Of a DNA stretch of 5,363 nucleotides, positions 1-5,363 are shown in pieces. The stretch covers positions 1-5,363 of the forward strand of contig CAMODS010000106.1 in the NCBI GenBank assembly GCA_946611525.1, read 5' to 3'. The notes below the pieces were generated by a model that saw only the letters and a list, made by a program, of their open reading frames with translations, had not been told where the DNA came from and did no database searches. The stretch is from an uncultured Lachnospiraceae bacterium. GTDB lineage: Bacteria; Bacillota; Clostridia; Lachnospirales; Lachnospiraceae. Made by a program: the position numbers and the translations under genes. Numbering within the stretch: the first letter of the stretch is position 1; every line of letters starts with the position of its first letter.

Positions 1-846
1 CGTGGAGACGGACATTATGCGGCTGTGATGAAGGCTATGGATCTTCTTCAGAAGTATGGTATCGTATACGGTACATCGATCTGCTACACCAGGGACAATA
101 TCGAAGCCGTTACCAGCGACGAGTTCCTCAGATTTATTTCGAAAAAGGGTGCACGCTTCGGGTTCTATTTCCACTATATGCCCGTTGGAAACAATGCAGT
201 ACCCGAGCTTATGCCTACAGTAGCTCAGCGTAAAAAGATGGTCGAGACCATAAGACGGGTACGTGGCAAGGACTGCGATATAGAGTTTTATCCCATGGAC
301 TTCCAGAACGACGGTGAGTTTGTGGGTGGCTGCATAGCCGGAGGACGTAACTACTTCCACATCAACTCAAACGGTGATGCTGAGCCCTGCGTATTTATCC
401 ATTACTCAAATGCAAACATAAAGGACAGCACCATCCTTGAAATATTAAAGAGCCCTCTGTTTATGGAGTATCACAAGGGACAGCCTTTCAACCGCAACCA
501 TCTGCGTCCCTGCCCCATGCTTGAGAATCCCCAGTACCTCAGGGAGATGGTGGAACGTTCCGGCGCACATCAGACCAACCTGGAGTCACCCGAGAGTGCA
601 GATCATCTCTGTGCAAAGTGCGATGATTACGCAAAGGAGTGGGCGCCCGTGGCTGAGGATATGTGGGCACACATGAAGCACCCCAAGAAAAAATATGAGG
701 GCTACAGTCGTGAGCATATGCTTCATCCCGAGCTGGCTGCTTTTGAGACTCTTGAGGAGCATGGCATAAAGGAGGAGGAACCTAAAAAAGATGATGTAAC
801 CTCCGGACACGAGAAGCACGGCAAAAAGGCATCAAAGACAGCGTAA
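1..846 (+). CDS. Radical SAM protein with SPASM-like C-terminal region (5' partial)
   Basis: The reading frame is open from base 1 to a TAA at 844-846, giving 281 visible residues; the true start and the N-terminal CxxxCxxC cluster motif lie upstream. The early in-frame GTG/ATG at 25-30 is not a credible start, because conserved-looking sequence precedes it and no ribosome binding site is present. The visible part looks like the second half of a radical SAM barrel (GTSICYTRDN, HYMPVG). A cysteine-rich auxiliary cluster region follows, with cysteines at visible residues 111, 130, 171, 204 and 207, including a G-x4-C step (NGDAEPC) and a final CAKC. That arrangement is typical of SPASM/Twitch proteins, which bind extra Fe-S clusters and often modify peptides or cofactors. 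The last 60 or so residues are charged and rich in Lys, Glu and His, and look disordered. The substrate cannot be inferred, since no precursor peptide is in view. A terminator follows 80 bases downstream, so this gene ends its own transcript. Confidence 0.85.
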   Translation, partial: RGDGHYAAVMKAMDLLQKYGIVYGTSICYTRDNIEAVTSDEFLRFISKKGARFGFYFHYMPVGNNAVPELMPTVAQRKKMVETIRRVRGKDCDIEFYPMDFQNDGEFVGGCIAGGRNYFHINSNGDAEPCVFIHYSNANIKDSTILEILKSPLFMEYHKGQPFNRNHLRPCPMLENPQYLREMVERSGAHQTNLESPESADHLCAKCDDYAKEWAPVAEDMWAHMKHPKKKYEGYSREHMLHPELAAFETLEEHGIKEEEPKKDDVTSGHEKHGKKASKTA

Positions 847-877
847 AGTATTTCGTTGAAGACATAACAATAGAGTA

Positions 878-922
878 ATTCTTGGCTCAGTTCAATGTCA
901 TTTTAAGCGTAGCGAAGAATCT
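878..922 (+). repeat. Short dispersed-repeat-like intergenic sequence with imperfect hairpin
   Basis: The stretch at 896-922 (TGTCATTTTAAGCGTAGCGA then AGAATCT) closely resembles a short intergenic repeat of the form TGTCATTCTGAGCG-AGCGAAGAATCT that I recall from many unrelated bacterial genomes; this is memory, not a search. Its right half can pair with sequence just upstream: ATTCTTGGCT at 878-887 against AGCGAAGAAT at 911-920 matches at 9 of 10 positions, giving a hairpin immediately before the terminator. Its function is unknown. Only one copy is in the window, so its repeat status is inferred. Confidence 0.4.
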
Positions 923-927
923 TTCCC

Positions 928-958
928 AGACAGTCGGAAAACCGGCTGTCTGTTTTTT
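928..958 (+). terminator. Rho-independent terminator after the radical SAM gene
   Basis: A 10-base stem (AGACAGTCGG at 928-937, CCGGCTGTCT at 942-951) closes an AAAA loop at 938-941. Nine pairs are Watson-Crick and one is a wobble. One G and then six T follow at 953-958. The shape is a standard intrinsic terminator. It lies 82 bases after the radical SAM stop codon and 75 bases before the permease-kinase start, so it most likely ends the upstream transcript and isolates the downstream operon. Confidence 0.88.
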
Positions 959-1032
959 GTGGTCTTTTAGGACTGTTTGTATTAAAATGTTGTTAGGATT
1001 TTTGATGCGTCTTTAACATTGGGAGGGTTGGT

Positions 1033-3840
1033 ATGGCTGCTACTTCAAAAGAGAGACTGGGATATATTTCGGCGTGGGCATATGCACTTGGATGTGCTGT
1101 GGGCTGGGGATCATTTATGAATCCCACAAATCTTTTTTTACCCAATGCAGGTCCATTGGGTTCACTCATAGGCATAGTACTGGCCACCGCCATGATGATA
1201 CTGATCGGAACCAGTATTTCCTATATGGCAAAAAAGTATCCGGCGTATTCAGGCATTCATGTATACGTGGGAAATGTGATGGGCGCGGACCACGGTTTTT
1301 TGTCAGCCTGGGCCATGCTTTTGGCTTATCTGTCTATCATGTGGGCCAATGCCACAGCCATTATGCTCCTGATCAGATTTATAATGGGAGATGTGCTGCA
1401 GTTTGGTTTCTATTATCAGGTGGCGGGCTATGACGTGTATTTCGGTGAGATACTCATCACAATGGCGGCCATAGGTCTGGCGGGGGTGCTGGCCATATTC
1501 GGGCGTACGGTCGTACGTATCATCCACGCAGTTTTTGCCATACTTCAGGTTCTTTTGGTGGTGATCATTTTTGTGGGGATATTGATGTACGGCCACGCTT
1601 CGGCACCTGGTACCTTTGGCTTTGCCAAGACTCTGGTTTCTGACGGTGCAGAGATCTTCAATATCACTATGCTGGCACCCTGGATGTTTGTGGGTTTTGA
1701 AGCGGTCACATATATGATAGGCTCCGGCGGTAGGCAGGCAAAGGGTATCGACAAAGTGATTGCTGTGGCTGTGGTATGCGGAATGCTGGCTTATGCACTT
1801 CCCATGCTGATCCCTGTTTTGGCGCTTCCTTCGGGTTATTCTGATTGGACATCATACCTTGCTGATGCTAAGGGTGCAGAGGGACTTTTTGGACTCCCTG
1901 TTTTTTACAGCGTATTTGAGACCCTTGGAATAGGAGGTCTCAATATTCTGGTGCTTGCCATCATATGTGCCATATTTACCAGCTTATTCGGACTTTTCAG
2001 AGTGTCGAGCCGGCTGGTGGCTCAGATGTCTGATGAGGGCCTTTTACCCGGAGTATTTACTAAAAAGAACATAAATGACGAGCCCTATGCAGCCATGCTT
2101 TTAGTAATGGCGGTTTCTTTGATAGTGCCGTTTTTTGGACGTACTGCCATAGGCTGGATAGTGGACGTTACCACCATAAGTGCCACCATAGTCTATGTGT
2201 ATTCCTCGTGCTGCTGCTTTTATCTGTCAAAAAGAGATAAGCAGGGTAGCGCGGGTGTCCGGCTTATTTCCATAGTGGGAGCGGTATTTTCAATCGTTTC
2301 ATTCTTATTCCTTCTGATCCCCAACATTTTTTCCGAAAGTAAGCTTGCTACAGAGTCTTACTTCATACTTATGGTTTGGAGCGTTGTAGGGTTGGTATAC
2401 TACTATATTATATTCAGACGTGATAAAAAGGATGTCTATGGAAAGTCTACAGTGATGTGGATAGTTATGCTGTTTTTGATGTTTTTCTCTACCATAATGT
2501 GGGTGAGACAGCTGTTGGAGGAAAAGCTTGCAGTGATGATGCAGCATGATCTAAGCCTTCATCGGTTTTTAAACCGCAATTCATTTATCGAGATGTCGGT
2601 GGTGGTGATATCGCTGGTCATTATGCTGTCACTTTTTGACACCCTTCTTAAAAGGGAGAGAGAGAAGGAGAAAAAGGTAATTGAGTCTGAGGCAAAAAGT
2701 GCGGCCAAGACTACTTTTTTATCCAACATGTCCCATGACATACGTACTCCCATGAACGCCATCCTCGGCTTTACCGATCTGGCTTTAGACCAGGATGACC
2801 CTGAGGTGATGAAGGAGTACTTAAGCAAGATAAAGACCTCAGGCAATCATCTTTTAGCACTGATAAATGACGTTTTGGAGATGAGCAGGATAGAAAGCGG
2901 AAAGATTACCATGCATGCCGCACCCATGAATATCACCGGTGTCTTTTCCGACCTTGACTCAATACTCCATGAACCTGCAGAGGCAAAACATCACCGGTTT
3001 ACAGTGGATACTTCAGGTGTGATAGATCAGAATGTTATCTGTGACAAGCTACGACTCAACCAGGTGCTTTTCAATCTGAGCTCCAATGCAATAAAGTATA
3101 CTCCCGATGGGGGAGAGATCACGGTTTCCATCAGACAGACCGGACTAATAAAGGACAAGGTCGCATCCTATCAGATCAGCGTAAAAGACAATGGTATCGG
3201 TATGACACAGGAGTTTGCTTCAAGGGTTTTTGAGGCCTTTGAACGAGACAAGGACGCTGAGATGCGGGGCATCCAGGGCACGGGCCTTGGCATGGCCATC
3301 ACAAAGAGGATAGTGGAGCTTATGGGTGGCCAGATCACCGTGAGATCCGAGCCGGGTAAGGGCTCCGAGTTTATTGTGGATGTTTCTCTGGATATCTGCA
3401 GTATAGAGGATGTGAAAAATGCCGAAGGCAGCGAAGTGGATTCGGACACCTTTGTGCTTTCCGGAAAGCGAGTGCTTTTGGTAGATGATATAGAGATCAA
3501 CCGTGAGATCGCAGTTGCCACCTTAGAGCTCTTTGAACTTGAGGTAGAGGAGGCGGTTGACGGTCAGGATGCTTTGGAAAAGGTGGAGTCCCATGATGGA
3601 GGATATTATGATGCCGTGCTCATGGACATCCAGATGCCTGTGATGAATGGTTACGAGTCAGCCCGGGCCATACGTGCCATACCCGATGCCAAAAAGAATT
3701 CCGTGCCCATTATCGCCATGACTGCCAATGCCTTTGAGGAGGATGTTAAAAACGCCGAGGAGGCAGGCATGGATGGCCATGTGGCAAAGCCTATAGACAG
3801 GGAAAAGCTGGCTGAAGCCTTGTACAGGGTGATGGGTTGA
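1033..3840 (+). CDS. APC-type amino-acid permease fused to hybrid histidine kinase (permease-kinase-receiver)
   Basis: A 935-residue inner-membrane protein with three joined parts. Residues 1-461 form an APC-superfamily permease core of about 12 helices, with the glycine-rich TM1 break (GCAVGWGSF, 20-28) and the TM6 GFEAVTYM segment (221-228). Two more helices (about 471-491 and 516-536) flank a short loop of about 24 residues predicted outside. A charged helix (537-560) then leads straight into the kinase with no PAS or HAMP domain. The kinase shows the H box (phospho-acceptor His568 in SHDIRTP), N box (Asn685), G1 DNGIGM (719-724), F box FEAF and G2 GTGLGM (749-754). The receiver (about 811-935) has Asp818/Asp819, phospho-acceptor Asp865, Thr897 and Lys919, so all catalytic residues are present. 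The start ATG has GGAGG at 1022-1026, six bases upstream. By analogy with CbrA, a transporter-kinase of a different transporter family, it probably senses or transports an amino acid and signals by phosphorelay. Substrate and partner are unknown; transport activity is inferred. Confidence 0.93.
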   Translation: MAATSKERLGYISAWAYALGCAVGWGSFMNPTNLFLPNAGPLGSLIGIVLATAMMILIGTSISYMAKKYPAYSGIHVYVGNVMGADHGFLSAWAMLLAYLSIMWANATAIMLLIRFIMGDVLQFGFYYQVAGYDVYFGEILITMAAIGLAGVLAIFGRTVVRIIHAVFAILQVLLVVIIFVGILMYGHASAPGTFGFAKTLVSDGAEIFNITMLAPWMFVGFEAVTYMIGSGGRQAKGIDKVIAVAVVCGMLAYALPMLIPVLALPSGYSDWTSYLADAKGAEGLFGLPVFYSVFETLGIGGLNILVLAIICAIFTSLFGLFRVSSRLVAQMSDEGLLPGVFTKKNINDEPYAAMLLVMAVSLIVPFFGRTAIGWIVDVTTISATIVYVYSSCCCFYLSKRDKQGSAGVRLISIVGAVFSIVSFLFLLIPNIFSESKLATESYFILMVWSVVGLVYYYIIFRRDKKDVYGKSTVMWIVMLFLMFFSTIMWVRQLLEEKLAVMMQHDLSLHRFLNRNSFIEMSVVVISLVIMLSLFDTLLKREREKEKKVIESEAKSAAKTTFLSNMSHDIRTPMNAILGFTDLALDQDDPEVMKEYLSKIKTSGNHLLALINDVLEMSRIESGKITMHAAPMNITGVFSDLDSILHEPAEAKHHRFTVDTSGVIDQNVICDKLRLNQVLFNLSSNAIKYTPDGGEITVSIRQTGLIKDKVASYQISVKDNGIGMTQEFASRVFEAFERDKDAEMRGIQGTGLGMAITKRIVELMGGQITVRSEPGKGSEFIVDVSLDICSIEDVKNAEGSEVDSDTFVLSGKRVLLVDDIEINREIAVATLELFELEVEEAVDGQDALEKVESHDGGYYDAVLMDIQMPVMNGYESARAIRAIPDAKKNSVPIIAMTANAFEEDVKNAEEAGMDGHVAKPIDREKLAEALYRVMG

Positions 3841-3842
3841 TA

Positions 3843-3850
3843 AAAGGAGG
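3843..3850 (+). promoter_or_regulatory. Ribosome binding site of the AlaX-type gene
   Basis: AAAGGAGG ends five bases before the ATG at 3856 and starts just after the kinase TGA at 3838-3840. The near-perfect match to the 16S anti-Shine-Dalgarno sequence fixes the start codon. It excludes the out-of-frame ATG at 3851, which directly abuts the site. Its position in the 15-base gap means ribosomes finishing the kinase stop close to it, which suits co-translation of the two genes. Confidence 0.85.
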
Positions 3851-3855
3851 ATGCC

Positions 3856-5058
3856 ATGACAAAAAAACTATATGATGAGGATGCTTATCAAAAAAAGTTT
3901 TCTGCGAAGGTGATATCATGTGAGAAATATCCTGCCGCCACCGAGGCAGCAGAAACTTTTAAATATGACGTGGTGCTGGATCAGACACTTTTCTTCCCCG
4001 AAGAGGGAGGGCAGACTCCCGATAAGGGTGTGCTGGGAGGATACCCCGTGGTGGATGTGCAGATCAAAAACGATGTGATCATCCATACCATATCCGTACC
4101 CATAGATGTGGCGGATGATGAGCATATGCCCATGTCACCGGGGGATGAGGTCTCCGGCGAGATCGACTGGCCTCATCGCTTTTCCAATATGCAGCAGCAT
4201 ACCGGAGAACACATTTTTTCCGGGCTGGTCCACAAAAGCTTTGGTTATGATAACGTGGGCTTTCATCTTTCAGACTCCATAGTTACCATGGACTATAACG
4301 GCCCCCTGACGGAGGATGATGTCCGTGACCTGGAGTGGGAGACCAACCGCGTGATCATGCAGCAGATCCCCGTAAGCGCATCCTACCCTGATGACGAGAC
4401 CCTTTCTCATCTGGATTACAGATGCAAAAAGGAGCTGACAGGAGCCATCCGTATAGTGACCATTCCGGGAGTGGATGACTGTGCCTGCTGTGCACCCCAT
4501 GTGAGAAGTACGGGGGAGGTAGGTATCTTTAAGATCATGGACATCCAGAGTTACAAGGGTGGAGTGCGCCTGTCCATTCTCTGCGGCTTTAGGGCGCTTA
4601 TGGATTACCGAATAGTACGCCGCCACCTCCGTGACATCTCCCATATCACATCTTCTCCCATGTATGAGACCACCGATGCCGTGGGGCGTATAAAGGACGA
4701 GCGCGATGCCGCAAGGTTTGCCCTCGGCAACGCATATCGCCGTATGCTCTCCATCCAGATATCGGGTATCGCAGCCGACGCTCTTTCTCCCATGCTCTTT
4801 ACAGAAGGCGTGGATTCCTCGTCTGTCCGCAATGCCGTAAACGAAATGGTTTCATCCCATGATGGTTACTGTGGTATTTTTAATGGTAATGATGATGACG
4901 GATATTCCTTTATCATAGGAAGCCGCGATCTTGACTGCAATGATATCGCCTGCTTTCTTCGTGAAAAATTCTCTGCCAAGTGCGGCGGCAAGTCCGAAAT
5001 GATCCAGGGCCACATAGATGCCCGCCGCGCCGTGATCGAGAACTACATCACGTCTTAG
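3856..5058 (+). CDS. alaX: Alanyl-tRNA editing protein, long AlaX type (AlaX-L) with DHHA1-like C-terminus
   Basis: A 400-residue soluble protein resembling the editing half of alanyl-tRNA synthetase without its catalytic core. AlaX proteins act in trans to hydrolyse Ser-tRNA-Ala, and sometimes Gly-tRNA-Ala, preventing mistranslation. An N-terminal barrel carries FFPEEGGQTPDKG (46-58), equivalent to the FYxExGGQxxDxG stretch of the synthetase. The zinc-binding editing site is complete: HxxxH at His115/His119 (QQHTGEH) and CxxxH at Cys211/His215 (CCAPHV). The GGVRLSILCGFRALMDYR segment (235-252) also fits the family. Residues 253-300 are a helical linker. Residues 300-398 resemble a DHHA1 domain, with GGKSEMIQGHID near the end corresponding to the glycine-rich tRNA-binding tail of the synthetase. 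The length matches AlaX-L (about 400), not AlaRS (about 870). The gene follows the permease-kinase by 15 bases with its own strong ribosome binding site, so co-transcription is likely. Unlike typical synthetases, residue 117 is Gly and 118 Glu inside HxxxH. Substrate preference (Ser or Gly) cannot be read from sequence. Confidence 0.92.
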   Translation: MTKKLYDEDAYQKKFSAKVISCEKYPAATEAAETFKYDVVLDQTLFFPEEGGQTPDKGVLGGYPVVDVQIKNDVIIHTISVPIDVADDEHMPMSPGDEVSGEIDWPHRFSNMQQHTGEHIFSGLVHKSFGYDNVGFHLSDSIVTMDYNGPLTEDDVRDLEWETNRVIMQQIPVSASYPDDETLSHLDYRCKKELTGAIRIVTIPGVDDCACCAPHVRSTGEVGIFKIMDIQSYKGGVRLSILCGFRALMDYRIVRRHLRDISHITSSPMYETTDAVGRIKDERDAARFALGNAYRRMLSIQISGIAADALSPMLFTEGVDSSSVRNAVNEMVSSHDGYCGIFNGNDDDGYSFIIGSRDLDCNDIACFLREKFSAKCGGKSEMIQGHIDARRAVIENYITS

Positions 5059-5118
5059 ATTTCTGCTTTCATTTATTCCCCGGATGCCCTCAGTGAAGTA
5101 TCAAGAGCAGAGGCAGGA

Positions 5119-5363
5119 GAGATTAATCCGGCAGTATGTGTCCGAGCGATTTAGCGACGCGCTTAGCGAATCGGAGTCGGAGCCCGAGGCTGTGACCGTC
5201 GGATCAGTTAAAGGGAACGTATGTGGACGATGCGAAGCAAATCGTCCATATGCGTTGCCTTTTACTGAGACGCGCGACACGTCCAGCCGAGGAAAAGCGC
5301 AGACGACAGATGAGCTTAGCAGCAAAGCGACTAGCGAGTGACACATACTGCCGGATTAATCTC
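5119..5363 (+). repeat. 245-base inverted-repeat element, possible structured RNA or MITE-like element
   Basis: The intergenic end of the window, from 5059 on, holds no credible gene but contains a long palindromic element. Its ends are perfect 24-base inverted repeats, 5119-5142 (starting GAGATTAATCC) and 5340-5363. Pairing continues inward with little register drift: GCTTAGC at 5161-5167 with 5314-5320 (6 of 7), GTCG at 5176-5179 with CGAC at 5304-5307, GGCTG at 5188-5192 with CAGCC at 5284-5288, GAC at 5194-5196 with GTC at 5281-5283, and GTCG at 5198-5201 with CGAC at 5275-5278. A 28-base hairpin sits at the centre. Several interruptions are G.A mismatches. The left end starts 60 bases after the AlaX stop; the right end is the last base of the window, so the true extent and any target-site duplication are unseen. 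No transposase is present. It could be a non-autonomous mobile element, a processed transcript end or a noncoding RNA. Confidence 0.75.
5204..5268 (+). other. Central 28-base-pair hairpin of the terminal element
   Basis: Arms 5204-5231 and 5241-5268 flank a 9-base loop (GCGAAGCAA, 5232-5240). As DNA, 24 of 28 positions match. As + strand RNA, two of the four differences (5220 and 5223) become U.G and G.U wobbles, leaving only a U.U and a G.G mismatch. As - strand RNA the same two positions would be A.C mismatches. No run of T follows, so it is not a standard intrinsic terminator for the upstream operon, although a stem this long may still protect an mRNA 3' end or be an RNase III target. It is the best single piece of evidence that the element folds as RNA. 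Confidence 0.65.

Noticed and set aside
586..819. Minus-strand open frame inside the radical SAM gene
   Set aside because: Shadow of a well-supported coding frame; no recognisable domain or start signal.
957..988. Possible sigma-A promoter for the permease-kinase operon (TAAAAT at 983-988)
   Set aside because: The -10-like hexamer is good, but no -35 box lies at proper spacing. A second candidate (TTGTTA 990-995 with TTTAAC 1012-1017) would start transcription within the ribosome binding site. A promoter is expected here but cannot be placed.
959..1032. Riboswitch or T-box leader ahead of the amino-acid permease fusion
   Set aside because: Only about 75 bases separate the upstream terminator from the start codon, with no second terminator, T-box sequence or aptamer-like structure.
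1074..1433. 119-residue + strand frame overlapping the permease start
   Set aside because: Out-of-frame reading of the permease coding sequence, rich in Cys and His in a way typical of shadow frames.
4270..4644. 124-residue minus-strand open frame inside alaX
   Set aside because: It covers the conserved editing-site coding region on the other strand and has no family resemblance; a reverse-frame shadow.
3856..5058. Truncated or decayed alanyl-tRNA synthetase
   Set aside because: The length, own start site, intact HxxxH/CxxxH zinc site and DHHA1-like tail fit a complete AlaX-L protein; nothing suggests a lost N-terminal half.
5204..5268. Rho-independent terminator for the permease-kinase/alaX operon
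   Set aside because: The stem is far longer than usual, with a 9-base loop, and GAGACGCG follows instead of a T run.
5084..5341. 85-residue + strand open frame downstream of alaX
   Set aside because: No ribosome binding site before the ATG at 5084, composition is low-complexity (Ser, Glu, Arg), and almost all of it lies within the inverted-repeat element, with a mirror frame on the other strand.
5119..5363. CRISPR array or insertion sequence with transposase
   Set aside because: The repeats are inverted, not regularly spaced direct repeats, and no transposase-like coding sequence fits in 245 bases.

Overview
The window looks like a Firmicutes chromosome, most likely Lachnospiraceae (Butyrivibrio or a relative). 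This rests on strong GGAGG-type ribosome binding sites, a U-tailed terminator, frequent ATA and AGA/AGG codons, roughly balanced base composition and the look of the proteins. It is an inference from style, not a database match. All three supported genes lie on the + strand.

Layout. Positions 1-846 hold the C-terminal part of a radical SAM protein with a SPASM-like cysteine pattern; its start lies outside the window. Positions 847-1032 are intergenic, with a short dispersed-repeat-like sequence (about 878-922) and a convincing rho-independent terminator (928-958). Positions 1033-3840 encode one 935-residue protein that fuses a complete APC-type amino-acid permease core, two extra membrane helices, a histidine kinase (DHp plus ATPase) and a C-terminal receiver domain. 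After 15 bases, positions 3856-5058 encode a 400-residue alanyl-tRNA editing protein of the long AlaX type. The last 305 bases have no credible gene. They hold a 245-base inverted-repeat element (5119-5363) with perfect 24-base ends and a second, 28-base hairpin at its centre.

Working together. The terminator separates the radical SAM gene from the other two. The permease-kinase and AlaX genes look like one transcription unit. The permease part could sense or carry an amino acid and pass the signal directly to the kinase; AlaX removes wrongly attached amino acids (Ser or Gly) from tRNA-Ala. A shared theme of amino-acid supply and translation quality is plausible but inferred. No DNA-binding response regulator or Hpt protein is visible, so the kinase's output partner lies elsewhere.

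The two things most worth following are the transporter-kinase-receiver fusion and the terminal element. The element's mismatches (G.U wobbles and repeated tandem G.A pairs) favour a folded + strand RNA.
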